Source: Variovorax sp. PMC12
GTDB taxonomy: Bacteria; Pseudomonadota; Gammaproteobacteria; Burkholderiales; Burkholderiaceae_C
Reading direction: 5' to 3'
Assembly: GCF_003019815.1 (NCBI RefSeq)
Contig: NZ_CP027774.1
Span: 434,001 to 498,000 of the forward strand
DNA: 64,000 nt
Shown: positions 43,493-52,100 of the stretch, piece by piece
How positions within the stretch are numbered: position 1 is the first letter of the stretch
Layout of the letters: each line of letters opens with the position of its first letter
The notes under the pieces: generated by a model
What the model was told of the DNA's origin: nothing
What the model saw: the letters and a program-made list of their open reading frames with translations, nothing else
Database searches by the model: none
Position numbers and translations under genes: made by a program

Positions 43493-44797
43493 ATGAACCC
43501 CACCCCCGCGCACACCGCCATCAGCCGGCGACAGACCATCGTCGCCACGACCATTGGCAACGGCCTCGAGATCTTCGACTTCACCGTCTATGGTTTTCTC
43601 GCACTGGTAATCGGCAAGCTGTTCTTTCCAACCTTCAGCGGCTACGGCCAACTGCTGCTCACGGTAGCGACCTTTGGCGTCGGCTTCATCATGCGGCCAC
43701 TGGGTGGCATTGTGATTGGTGCCTACGCCGACCGCGCGGGCCGCAAGAAGGCCATGACCCTGACCATCTTCTTGATGGCGCTTGGCTGCGCGGTGATCGC
43801 ATTCACGCCCACCTACGCCACCATCGGCGTCGCGGCGCCGGTGCTGGTCGTGCTGGCGCGGTTGATCCAGGGCTTCTCGGCCGGTGGCGAAGTCGGTGCG
43901 TCCACCACGCTGCTGGTGGAACATGCCACGCCGCAGAACCGTGGCTACATGGCGAGCTGGCAGTTCGCGAGTCAGGGCCTGGGCGTGATGCTCGGTGCGG
44001 TCGTGGTGGGCATGCTGACCTTCACGCTGTCGCCGCAATCCATGGAAAGTTGGGGCTGGCGCGTGCCCTTCTTCATCGGCATGCTGATCGCGCCGGTGGG
44101 CATCTACATCCGCCGCCACCTCAACGAGTCGCTGGAAATCACGCCCGATCAAGGCGCGAAGCCGCGCGAAAGCAGCTTGCGGATCGTGTGCACGCAGCAT
44201 GGCGGCACAGTACTTGCGGCCATCCTCACCATGGTAGGCGGCACCACGGCTGCCTACGTGATCACCTTCTACATGCCGACCTACGCGGTGCGCGAGCTGG
44301 GGCTCGCCCCATCGGTCGCGCTGTTCGGCGCGGCGATCACAGGGCTGATCCTGTTTCTGGCTTCGCCGCTGGTCGGTGCATTGTCTGACCGCGTGGGGCG
44401 CAAGCCGCTGATCTTCTGGAGTCGCGTCTTCCTCGTGCTGCTGATCTACCCCGGCTTTTTCTGGCTCAATGCCTCGCCCACGCCCGTGGTGCTGTTCGTG
44501 GTGCTCGGCGTACTGAGTTTGGGATTGGTGGGTCAGACCGCGCCGAGCATCACAATGCTGCCCGAGATGTTCCCGAAGGCGGTGCGCGCCAGTGGCATGT
44601 CACTGGTATACAGCGTGGGCGTCGCGCTGTTCGGCGGCTTCGCGCCCTTCATCAGCACCTGGCTGCTCAATGCCACCGGCAGCAAGCTCGCGCCAGCCTG
44701 GTACCTGGTCGCGATGACCGCGGTCTCGTTGCTGGGCTTGATCTGGTTGCGCGACCATACAGGCCGCGACATCGACGCGGCGGGTTCGCACGCCTGA
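43493..44797 (+). CDS. MFS transporter, metabolite:H+ symporter (MHS) type
   Basis: A 434-aa twelve-helix transporter. IVATTIGNGLEIFDFTVYGFLA, FGVGFIMRPLGGIVIGAYADRAGRKKAM and RLIQGFSAGGEVGAST are the marks of the MHS family (citrate, ketoglutarate, proline, aromatic acid carriers). It lies 23 bases after the relic under the fifth operator, so it probably imports a substrate of this cluster next to the Liv system. Confidence 0.88.
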   Translation: MNPTPAHTAISRRQTIVATTIGNGLEIFDFTVYGFLALVIGKLFFPTFSGYGQLLLTVATFGVGFIMRPLGGIVIGAYADRAGRKKAMTLTIFLMALGCAVIAFTPTYATIGVAAPVLVVLARLIQGFSAGGEVGASTTLLVEHATPQNRGYMASWQFASQGLGVMLGAVVVGMLTFTLSPQSMESWGWRVPFFIGMLIAPVGIYIRRHLNESLEITPDQGAKPRESSLRIVCTQHGGTVLAAILTMVGGTTAAYVITFYMPTYAVRELGLAPSVALFGAAITGLILFLASPLVGALSDRVGRKPLIFWSRVFLVLLIYPGFFWLNASPTPVVLFVVLGVLSLGLVGQTAPSITMLPEMFPKAVRASGMSLVYSVGVALFGGFAPFISTWLLNATGSKLAPAWYLVAMTAVSLLGLIWLRDHTGRDIDAAGSHA

Positions 44798-44825
44798 AAC
44801 GCTCGCCTCTACTTCGAAGCTTTCA

Positions 44826-45935
44826 ATGACAACCTCCACCTACAGCAGCGCCGTCACGCGGCATTTCTCGGGCACGTACGCCGAGGCCCGCGCCAAGTTC
44901 CTCGAGGCCGCGAGCGGCCGCGGCGCTTTGATCGAGTCCTTCGTCAACAAGGGCCACCGGGGCGCGCTCGGCGAGGAACTCGCGACCGACGTCGCGTTGC
45001 TCGGCGCCGTCGATGCGAAGAAGCTGCTGCTCGTGACCTCGGGCACACACGGGCCCGAAGGCTTCTGCGGCTCGGGCGCGCAGGTCGCAACCCTGCATGA
45101 CGAGGATCTGCTCTCGCGCCTGCAGCAGGCCGGCGTGGCGCTGCTTCTGGTGCATGGCGTCAACCCGTACGGCTTCTCGCATCTGCACCGCACCAACGAG
45201 GACAACATCGACCTCAACCGCAACCACATTGACTTTAGCGCTCCGCTGCCGGTGAATGCCGAGTACGCCAATGTCGAGCCGCTGGCGCTGCCCGCGAATT
45301 GGCCGCCGACGCCAGCCGACCAAGCGGCCGTGGATGCTTACATCGAAAAGCATGGCATGCGCGCCTTCCGGACCGCCCTCACAAAAGGCCAGTACGGCTC
45401 GCCCGACGGCCTGTTCTACGGTGGCACCGAACCGACGTGGAGCAACAAGACCATCCGCGCCATCCTGCGCAAGTACGCGGCCTCGGCCACTCACCTGGGT
45501 TGGATCGACGTGCACACGGGGCTGGGCCCTTATGGACACGGCGAGAAGGTGTATCCGGGCCGCAACACGCCTGAAGATCTCGCGCTCGCCCGAGCTTGGT
45601 GGGGTGCCGACGTTTTCGCGCTGTTCAGTCAGGACTCCGTGTCCGCGCATGTGTCGGGGCCGGTTGTCTCGGCCGCATACGACGAATGCCCGCAAGCACG
45701 GATCGCACTGATGGGCCTCGAGTTCGGCACCATTCCCGACCACGAGATGCTGTTTCGTCTGAGCGCCGACACGTGGCTGCGCCGTCATGGCGAGGCGCCC
45801 GAGTCGCAGCGAAGAGAGATTCGCCAGCAGTTGCGCGATGCTTTTTACTGTGACAACGACGAGTGGAAGGGCATGGTGCTGGGCCAGACGCGCGTGGTGC
45901 TTCTGCAGACGCTATTGGGCTTGCGCGCGACTTAA
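44826..45935 (+). CDS. M14-family metallohydrolase, DUF2817 type
   Basis: A 369-aa zinc hydrolase of the carboxypeptidase/aspartoacylase superfamily. SGTHGPEGFCGS carries the HxxE zinc ligands (H75, E78), LHRTNEDNIDLNRN is a substrate stretch, IDVHTGLGPYG supplies the third histidine and LEFGT the catalytic Glu. It starts 28 bases after the MFS gene. Such enzymes remove an acyl or amino-acid group from an amide; here it might release an aromatic acid from an amino-acid conjugate, which is speculation. Confidence 0.82.
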   Translation: MTTSTYSSAVTRHFSGTYAEARAKFLEAASGRGALIESFVNKGHRGALGEELATDVALLGAVDAKKLLLVTSGTHGPEGFCGSGAQVATLHDEDLLSRLQQAGVALLLVHGVNPYGFSHLHRTNEDNIDLNRNHIDFSAPLPVNAEYANVEPLALPANWPPTPADQAAVDAYIEKHGMRAFRTALTKGQYGSPDGLFYGGTEPTWSNKTIRAILRKYAASATHLGWIDVHTGLGPYGHGEKVYPGRNTPEDLALARAWWGADVFALFSQDSVSAHVSGPVVSAAYDECPQARIALMGLEFGTIPDHEMLFRLSADTWLRRHGEAPESQRREIRQQLRDAFYCDNDEWKGMVLGQTRVVLLQTLLGLRAT

Positions 45936-46121
45936 CGTTGCCACGCAGCTCCAACGGGACTGGTTTCGCTGCGGCTGACATCGAAGGTGAGTTGCTGCGC
46001 TGGACCATATGCTTGGTTATCCGACGGCGAAGCGCCATCTCGATGTTGAAGCGCAGTGAATTGCTGCGGCGTGACGACCAGCCCACTCATCCCGACAGCG
46101 GATGAGTCGAGAAATGTGCAG

Positions 46122-46270
46122 CGCAGATGCGCACAGCTTTGCAAGCGTGTGCAAATGGTGTTCCAGGATCCGTTCCGCTCGTTCAATCCGCGCCGCAGGG
46201 GGGCCGCACGTTGGCAGAGGGACTGATGAATTTCGGCGTCATTGCGAGCGAGGTGCATGCCCGGATGCTG
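46122..46270 (+). pseudogene. Fragment of an oligopeptide ABC ATPase (DppF/OppF-like), frameshifted
   Basis: One frame reads KRVQMVFQDPFRSFNPRR, the Q-loop text of DppF/OppF/GsiA ATPases; after position about 46200 the matching text continues in another frame as LAEGLMNFGVIASEVHARML. Walker A, the signature and Walker B are gone. It is about 50 codons of a 300-codon gene. The rest of the gap 45936-46283 shows no gene. Confidence 0.7.
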
Positions 46271-46283
46271 AAGATGCGACTGG

Positions 46284-46838
46284 CTACCAACCTTCGCTAC
46301 CGGGTTCGCCTTTGAAGGGGCCGACCAGATCAGGAGTAATCCAGCCCCCATAGAAGGGGCCCGCCTGTGGCTGGGCCTTCGATCCGCCGACACGGCAGTC
46401 AAGATCGTGGGCATAGAAGGCTACACAGCCGGCCAGCGGCTCGGCGCCAGACAAGGGATGGGGGTAGCTCCAGGCGACCTGGTCCAAGCGGCGCGCGCCG
46501 TCGACCAGATTCCAATAGCGCGCCGGTCCCTTCCACTCACAGAACGAGCCGTTGCCAGCGGGCTGCAACAGTCCAGGCCGTACGTCGGCCAGCGGCAGGT
46601 AGAAGGTAGGGGGGTGGGCCGTTTCGCGGACTGCCCAGGCGGCGCGGGTGCGCGCTACCTCGAGATTGCCCCAGAGCACGACGATCTCACGGGCTTCGCG
46701 TACGAGCTCTGGCGGCCTCGGGAAATCCCAAACCGAAACCTGCCCCGGCGCAGGGACATCGGCGAACGGGGGGCGCTTCTGCCCTCGCCAAAGCCACTGC
46801 GCGCGGGCGCTATCAAGCCAGTTGGAATCGCCGCTCAT
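46284..46838 (-). CDS. DUF427 family protein
   Basis: A 184-aa protein with the DUF427 hallmarks: PGQVSVWDFPRPPELV, ETAHPPTFYLPLADVRPGLL, SFCEWKGPARYWNLV, AWSYPHP and FYGGWITPDLVGPFKGEPG. The ATG at 46838 was chosen; a TTG 10 codons upstream is in frame. The fold is a single barrel-like domain of unknown function, widespread in actinobacteria and proteobacteria. It stands alone between a relic and the orphan-gene patch. Confidence 0.88.
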   Translation of the reverse strand: MSGDSNWLDSARAQWLWRGQKRPPFADVPAPGQVSVWDFPRPPELVREAREIVVLWGNLEVARTRAAWAVRETAHPPTFYLPLADVRPGLLQPAGNGSFCEWKGPARYWNLVDGARRLDQVAWSYPHPLSGAEPLAGCVAFYAHDLDCRVGGSKAQPQAGPFYGGWITPDLVGPFKGEPGSEGW

Positions 46839-47261
46839 GATGGGCTGGAAGATACACGACGATGCCAAGTGCCGGTCGAACGCCGAGAACCAGGGCGGTT
46901 CGCAACAATGAGCTTTCGGCAGAGACCGTGATGCCGATGATGTGCACCTGCGGCCAGAACATTTTCCTTCAGCGCTTGGCCGGATGGCTGCTAGTCAGGC
47001 GTGCGCAGTGGCGCTACCGCTGCAAAGCTGACGTGTGCTTCCCCAAGCCGTATGACTGCAATGGGTTCGATGCAACCCTTTGTGCGGCAGGTCGACCGGC
47101 CGCTCTGCAGCGGTTGCCGACATCCCTCGGCCTCACGCGAGTGGGTACTATCGGCCAGAACCGGTCTTTCGCCTAGCTCGGCAAAATCCGACAACAACCC
47201 GGACCGCCGCCAAGATTTAGTCCCGGCTACAGCCGGCAACAACGACGTATCTGGATGCGCA
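46839..47261. other. 423-bp region without a supported gene
   Basis: Frames of 75-100 codons exist on both strands but show no family text, start site or codon pattern I trust. The base composition falls towards the right, where the orphan-gene patch begins. Confidence 0.45.
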
Positions 47262-47669
47262 ATGTCTTGGGATGTTTCACTATTCAAGTTCAGCCGACGG
47301 TACAGCTCTGTATCCGAAATTGCCAGCGATGAAAGCCTTGTGAGCCTAGGCTCACTTACTGCTGTTCAGACAGTTGTGACATCGATTTTTCCTGACACGG
47401 ACTGGAGTGATCCGCATTGGGGCATCTTCTCCAGCAAGATTGGTTCGATTGAGTTCAACGTGGGAAAGACAGACCCCGTTCAAAGCATCGGACTGCATGT
47501 GCGTGCCGGTGACGAAATTGTTCATGGCATCCTGCTGCTCTGCGGCAATCTCGAATGCCAAGCGATAGACCTGAGCGACGGTAGTTTTCTTGAGCAGTCC
47601 AATGATCCCGCGCGCAACCTGAAAAGATGGCGTGAGTACCGAGATCAGATCGTTGGCGACCGCACGTGA
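47262..47669 (+). CDS. Hypothetical protein (135 aa), immunity-like
   Basis: MSWDVSLFKFSRRYSSV opens a 135-aa protein typical of small orphan proteins near polymorphic toxins: no signal peptide, no membrane helix, many acidic and aromatic residues, and a central HVRAGDEIVHGILLLCGNLECQAIDLS beta-rich stretch. The frame is open 87 codons upstream but that part is not protein-like. The stop overlaps a GTG start of the next (broken) gene. Clearly lower GC than the clusters on either side, a sign of transfer. Family not recognised with certainty. Confidence 0.6.
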   Translation: MSWDVSLFKFSRRYSSVSEIASDESLVSLGSLTAVQTVVTSIFPDTDWSDPHWGIFSSKIGSIEFNVGKTDPVQSIGLHVRAGDEIVHGILLLCGNLECQAIDLSDGSFLEQSNDPARNLKRWREYRDQIVGDRT

Positions 47670-47991
47670 CCAGTGTGGTGCCCGAGAACGGCCATAACCA
47701 GACCTTCGCCATGACGCCAGAAAATTACCCAGTGGTTGGCAGATTCAAGAACGAAACCGTTTTCGCTATGACGCTGTATCTTGAGATGCTCCCTGAAGAG
47801 GTAATCCTGGAGCCTGGCGATGAAGTGGAACTGCGCTACCCACTGACAACCTGCTGCCTCTCGACGTAGCCCCCGTGGAGGGCGGTCTCCACATACACGC
47901 ACACAAAGAGTGGGACCCGGATTGGCACGTAAGATTCAGAGGCAAAGTTATCAAGGCCGGCAATCCAACCCGTCTTTCTGACTACCGCTGA
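47666..47991 (+). pseudogene. Frameshifted hypothetical gene
   Basis: From GTG 47666 (or ATG 47711) the frame runs through LEMLPEEVILEPGDEVELRYP and meets a stop at 47867-47869. In the frame one base back, coding text continues: DNLLPLDVAPVEGGLHIHAHKEWDPDW, then HVRFRGKVIKAGNPTRLSDYR and stop at 47989-47991. The break is near 47835-47845. One base change in length would restore a 108-aa protein of unknown family. Confidence 0.55.
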
Positions 47992-48113
47992 AGCCAACAT
48001 CTGAGATGCTTGCATCGAGACCGCCAGGCGACCGGCCAATGTCGGCCGCATGCGCCTGCTCAACGCGGGCTACTCTTAGCGTAGTCGAGAAAAATCACTT
48101 CGCACAATATCCT

Positions 48114-48443
48114 ATGAAACGAATTCCCAATCGCCACGCGCCAGACGACTGGACTGAAGAAGGAGCCAAGATTCTGTCTGAGGCAAGCCTTGCGAAGATA
48201 AAGAATGCGTTGGCCAGAGGTCCCGTCATTGTTCAGCATTGGTTCTATCGAGGAGCCAGTTCGCCACGTGTCATCTCCTTCGAGGACATCGAGGAATTCG
48301 AGGCCCACTTGGAGCAGCATGCGATTCCGGGTGACGCCTTTGATATCTGGAGCTTCAACGAGGTCTGCAAGATGGAAAACGTCCTCACTGAAGGCAAGCT
48401 GCACGACACGGATGGCTGTGTGCCCAGGGGCGGCGCCTATTGA
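48114..48443 (+). CDS. Hypothetical small acidic protein (109 aa), immunity-like
   Basis: MKRIPNRHAPDDWTEEG starts a 109-aa soluble protein with GPVIVQHWFYRGASSPRVISFEDIEEFEAHL and IWSFNEVCKMENVL. No signal, no membrane segment. Proteins of this size and charge stand beside contact-dependent toxins as immunity factors, but I do not recognise the family. Upstream the frame extends to 48006 without coding features. Confidence 0.55.
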   Translation: MKRIPNRHAPDDWTEEGAKILSEASLAKIKNALARGPVIVQHWFYRGASSPRVISFEDIEEFEAHLEQHAIPGDAFDIWSFNEVCKMENVLTEGKLHDTDGCVPRGGAY

Positions 48444-48509
48444 AGAGCGCCGCGTGCTGCTTCAGTCGGCCAGCAGTGAACCTTCACAAACCACGTTCCA
48501 AGGAATCAA

Positions 48510-49028
48510 ATGAGTGCCCTGCAGTACGAGCGTGCGTTGGCCTTGCTCGAAGCACCCGAGACTTACCCGGCCCTCGCTCACAGGAAGTGCACAAGGCTGT
48601 TGCGAGTGTGGGTGTACCCGTCATTTAAGCCGTCTGCGTCTTGGTCCGTCATCCAAGAGGGCAGCAAATTCTTCATTCGCCGGGTCGTATGGGACCAGGT
48701 CCAAACCGTCGATTCAGAGCCAGTCACCTACGGCGCGGAATCTCCCATAGAGGAAGAAGGCTTGCGAGACTTGCTGTCCGAGCTTCGGGCCATGCACGTC
48801 ACCCCGTTTGCCTTGGCTTCAACTATGGGAATTGACGGCACCTCGTGCGGCATAGAAGTGGGCGGATTCTGTATCTCGGGTCGGATGAGCTGGTGGGGAA
48901 AGCCGCCGATCGAGTGGGTACCCCTTCAGGAGTGGCAGGCGCGAGCTATAGAGCTTTTCGAGTTATTGCTGCCTGCGAGCATCAGTGAAGTGCCTCGTTC
49001 CGAGAGTCCGCTTTCGAGCGGCGCGTAG
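48510..49028 (+). CDS. Hypothetical protein (172 aa), immunity-like
   Basis: MSALQYERALALLEAPETYP opens a 172-aa soluble protein; AAGGAATC is a good ribosome site 5 bases upstream. Trp-rich stretches (WSVIQEGSKFFIRRVVWDQ, SGRMSWWGKPPIEWVPL) resemble small orphan immunity proteins. It is separated by 66 bases from the previous gene and followed by a strong palindrome. Family not recognised. Confidence 0.6.
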   Translation: MSALQYERALALLEAPETYPALAHRKCTRLLRVWVYPSFKPSASWSVIQEGSKFFIRRVVWDQVQTVDSEPVTYGAESPIEEEGLRDLLSELRAMHVTPFALASTMGIDGTSCGIEVGGFCISGRMSWWGKPPIEWVPLQEWQARAIELFELLLPASISEVPRSESPLSSGA

Positions 49029-49029
49029 G

Positions 49030-49051
49030 GCCGCTTCGGGCCCGAAGCGGC
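49030..49051. terminator. Hairpin after the 172-aa orphan gene
   Basis: GCCGCTTCGGG followed directly by its exact complement CCCGAAGCGGC makes a perfect 22-base palindrome one base after the stop codon. There is no T run, so it may end transcription weakly or protect the 3' end. Confidence 0.5.
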
Positions 49052-49148
49052 TATACAGGATTCTCTGAAGCAGACGCAAAGAGGTGCGTGGGCACAGCAT
49101 GACCATGAACAGCACCCCAAGCTTGTGGCAGGTGATTTCTATGATTTA

Positions 49149-49694
49149 TTACCGCAACCGGCGCAATTGAGCGAACTCTTCGTACCGTAGCAAGCCATCG
49201 AAAACTACCTCATATGTCGCTTGGATGTTGTCCGTCGTGTGACCCCAATATTGACCGAAGTCAAAAGCCGTAGCTTGTGCTGATTCAAGCTGCTCTGCTG
49301 CGAGTGAAAGCCACTCTGGGCACGGCGGAAGTGAACCCAACATTTGTTCGTCATCTGCCCAGGCTGTACCAACGTAGTGGTCAGCCAGGGCCAAGCGCCA
49401 AAAACTGATTGGTCCAACGTTCTCATCGATACAGCGCAGAAATTCGGCAGCTATGCTGCCCGGTCCGGCCAGCCACCCAAGCGCTGCGTCACGGTGCCAA
49501 CGCAGCATATGCGCATCGTCCGGAAATTTTCGAGTTGCTACCAAAGCTGTCGTGAAAGCTTCTTCGCGTGCTCCAACTGCGTTGTAACTTCGAAACAGGC
49601 TCAAGAACTCGGCTTGAGTGAGTTCCTCAAGGGTACGGCTTTCAAGCAAGTGGAGCTCCACTCGAGAAATAAAGTGCTTATGTCGGGAATTCAT
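49149..49694 (-). CDS. Hypothetical helical protein (181 aa)
   Basis: A 181-aa protein starting MNSRHKHFISRVELHLLE. Predominantly helical by composition, with TPR-like text (AFTTALVATRKFPDDAHMLRWHRDAALGWL). No membrane segment. Lower GC than the catabolic clusters. It is one of three minus-strand orphan genes before the IS30 element. Family not recognised. Confidence 0.6.
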   Translation of the reverse strand: MNSRHKHFISRVELHLLESRTLEELTQAEFLSLFRSYNAVGAREEAFTTALVATRKFPDDAHMLRWHRDAALGWLAGPGSIAAEFLRCIDENVGPISFWRLALADHYVGTAWADDEQMLGSLPPCPEWLSLAAEQLESAQATAFDFGQYWGHTTDNIQATYEVVFDGLLRYEEFAQLRRLR

Positions 49695-49794
49695 TCGGCT
49701 GGTCAGTCAGTACCACTCTTCGGCCGCATGACGACCCGAGCGGAGCCATTGTTTCAAACGTTGGCTCGTGGCCGTCTGCTGCCGGTCTGTTCGG

Positions 49795-50235
49795 CTACGG
49801 CAGTTTCGGCCGAAAGCCATTCATGGCAGTGTTGAAAAGACGCGCCGCCTCTTCCCGGCCGGGGTTGCACACCATCAGCAGATTGAGCACCTTCCGGCGC
49901 GTGACGTAGCCAACGTAGAGAAATACGTTTTCACCTGAGACTTCCGCCGCGTAACTCATCTCGAGTCCGATGCCGCCAGAATGTGGTTTGACAGACCGGC
50001 GCAAGACCTCAACGCGGCCTGGCGACTGCTGCTCATGCGCCGCGATTCGGCTATTCACGTTGACGTCCGCAAACTCCGCAGCCTTTTCCGCGGGAACCTC
50101 GAAGAACTGAACGCTGAGAATGATGGCTGTGCCTTCCTTTTCTGAATGCAAATTCAGCGTATTGGAATCCGGCCCGGGATATGACTTCCAATGGTCGGGA
50201 AGGTCGAGCATGAACTCGTTGTAGGTGTGCTGCAC
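49795..50235 (-). CDS. DUF1795/DcrB-like protein (146 aa)
   Basis: The text QHTYNEFMLDLPDHWKSYPG, IILSVQFFEVP and a C-terminal barrel (VFLYVGYVTRRKVLNLLMVC, then LFNTAMNGFRPKLP) follow the pattern of DUF1795 (DcrB/Mog1-like) proteins, many of which are T6SS-linked adaptors or immunity factors. I chose GTG 50235 because family members begin just before the NEF stretch; the frame is open to 50364 with TTG starts. Confidence 0.55.
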   Translation of the reverse strand: MQHTYNEFMLDLPDHWKSYPGPDSNTLNLHSEKEGTAIILSVQFFEVPAEKAAEFADVNVNSRIAAHEQQSPGRVEVLRRSVKPHSGGIGLEMSYAAEVSGENVFLYVGYVTRRKVLNLLMVCNPGREEAARLFNTAMNGFRPKLP

Positions 50236-50462
50236 GACCCCAGCCAGACGAACTTCCTTTGGCGGATTTGGGGGATTCACGGAGAACGTGTAGTTCAGTT
50301 TCAAGCTGCCCTCGAAAGAAATTGTTCTTTGCCCCGCCTGTAAAGTTCGCGGCGCTCGCCGCAACTTTAGCCGCGCCGCAAAGGTCAGCGTCTACTCACC
50401 TAGCGCCGAAACTGAGGGGGCGTAACGAATCTCCGCTGCTGGCCGTATGCAGCGTTCACGGG

Positions 50463-50798
50463 TCACTTTCCCGACGACACTGTCCGCTGAAAACGCCGCG
50501 CAAACTCGAGAAAGTCGTCAGCCACCTTGATTGCTGCTGCTGGCTCCATGCCGATCATCGGAAGCATGAAGACAGCGCCCCCCGCGTCGAAGGCATAGAT
50601 TTCACCACCGCCGTTCCCAGCGAAGGCCACGAAACCTGGCGCGTACACATCCACGTCCATCTCTGAATTGGCGGTAGCGACCTCATCTTCGCCCCAGAGG
50701 ATCACGTAGTGTTCGTCACCCGACAAGTCCGCGAAGCCCTCAAACAGACCGTTCGTGTCGATGAAAACGCGGTAGACAGCAGGCAGCTGGATGGTCAT
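50463..50798 (-). CDS. SUKH/SMI1-KNR4-like protein (111 aa), probable immunity protein
   Basis: A 111-aa protein with the C-terminal half of the SMI1/KNR4 (SUKH) fold: GFVAFAGNGGGEIYAFDAGG followed by VFMLPMIGMEPAAAIKVADDFLEFARRF. SUKH proteins are the commonest immunity factors of polymorphic nuclease toxins. No toxin gene is in view. It lies about 100 bases from the IS30 end. Confidence 0.72.
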   Translation of the reverse strand: MTIQLPAVYRVFIDTNGLFEGFADLSGDEHYVILWGEDEVATANSEMDVDVYAPGFVAFAGNGGGEIYAFDAGGAVFMLPMIGMEPAAAIKVADDFLEFARRFQRTVSSGK

Positions 50799-50899
50799 TG
50801 GGAATGTCTGGTTGTGGCCGACTGTAGCCGCTCACGCTGCCGTCGCGAAGGGGCCCGTTGCTAACGTTCACGCCGTCGCGCTGAGCGACAGCTCTGCAG

Positions 50900-50927
50900 G
50901 GCGGATTCAACCGGTCGATGCAACACA
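50900..50927 (+). repeat. IS30 inverted repeat, left
   Basis: 28 bp, exact reverse complement of 52101-52128; its first bases are GGCGGATTCAACCGG. It also contains the last codons of the transposase. Confidence 0.92.
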
Positions 50928-52067
50928 TTCGCTGAACATTTCAGCAGGTGTATGGAAGCCGAGCGTCTTGCGCGGTCTCTCGTTCAATTGTCTCGCGATC
51001 GCGTTGAGTTGAAGCTGTGAGAACCCTGAGATGTCCATGCCCTTCGGCATGTACTGCCTGAGCAACCCATTGGTGTTCTCGTTGCTGCCGCGCTGCCAGG
51101 GGCTCTGGGGATCACAGAAGTAGACCTGGATGTCGGTGGCCATCGTGAATCGCTTGTGACCGTGCATCTCCGTGCCTCGATCCCAGGTCAATGACTTGTA
51201 GAGCTCCTGCGGCAACTTGCGCGCGTTCTTTATCAGCGCGTTGACCACCGACTGCGAGTCCTTGCCTTCGAGCTTCACCAACATCACATATCTCGTTTGC
51301 CGCTCGACCAACGTGGCGATCTGGCTGTTCCCGCTGCCGAACACCAAGTCACCTTCCCAATGACCAGGCACCGCCCGATCCTCGACAGCTGCGGGGCGCT
51401 CGCTGATCGACACGGCATCGGCAATCTGCCCATGGATCGCAGTCTTCTGCGTATAGGAACGAGAGCGTCGCATGCCGTGCGTGCGTCTGAGGTGCTCCAG
51501 CAGCTCCTTCTTCAATGCGCCGCGCGCTTGAATGAACAGGCTGCGGTAGATGGTCTCGTGTGACACATGAAGGCTCGGGTCGTTCGGATAAGTATGCTTG
51601 AGCCAGCCGGCGATCTGCTCCGGCGACCACAGCATTCGAAGCAGGTCCGCCACGACGCCAGCCAGCGCCCGGTTCTTGACCAACTTGCATCGCTTCGGCC
51701 GCAGGGCACGGTTCCAGGCAGCTTCGTCGGCGACGCTCGCCCGATAGCCGCCTGGCCCTGCGTTGCGCCCGATCTCTCGGCTGATGGTCGACGGTGCCCT
51801 GCCAAGTCGGGCGGCTACCGAACGCATCGATTCACCAACCATCAGAGCGCGAGAGATCTCTTCCCTCTCTGCCAGGGTTAGCGCATTGGCGCCACGCCGT
51901 CGTTCCGGAGGTCGAATGCCACCGGTCTTGGACAAGATGTTCTGGATGGATGTGTGAGGTCGGTCAAACAGCTTGCCAATCTGGTGAAGGGTCCAACCCT
52001 CCCTCCACCGCTCCCACATCAATGCCTTCTGGGTACTCGTGTAGTAGGTCCGTGTCCGGTACTTCAT
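50907..52067 (-). CDS. IS30-family transposase
   Basis: A 386-aa DDE transposase with an N-terminal HTH (MRSVAARLGRAPSTISREIGRN) and the catalytic pieces GDLVFGSGN, LTWDRGTEM and NENTNGLLRQYMPKG (Asp, Asp, Glu). The ATG at 52067 has AAGGAG 8 bases upstream; a GTG at 52076 is also in frame. No disruption, so it should be active. Confidence 0.93.
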   Translation of the reverse strand: MKYRTRTYYTSTQKALMWERWREGWTLHQIGKLFDRPHTSIQNILSKTGGIRPPERRRGANALTLAEREEISRALMVGESMRSVAARLGRAPSTISREIGRNAGPGGYRASVADEAAWNRALRPKRCKLVKNRALAGVVADLLRMLWSPEQIAGWLKHTYPNDPSLHVSHETIYRSLFIQARGALKKELLEHLRRTHGMRRSRSYTQKTAIHGQIADAVSISERPAAVEDRAVPGHWEGDLVFGSGNSQIATLVERQTRYVMLVKLEGKDSQSVVNALIKNARKLPQELYKSLTWDRGTEMHGHKRFTMATDIQVYFCDPQSPWQRGSNENTNGLLRQYMPKGMDISGFSQLQLNAIARQLNERPRKTLGFHTPAEMFSECVASTG

Positions 52068-52100
52068 CTGCAACACTCCTTCTGCCTACGCAGTTATAAG

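Noticed and set aside
45936..46414. A 160-codon minus-strand frame over the ABC fossil
   Set aside because: No family text, and it covers the recognisable ATPase fragment on the plus strand.
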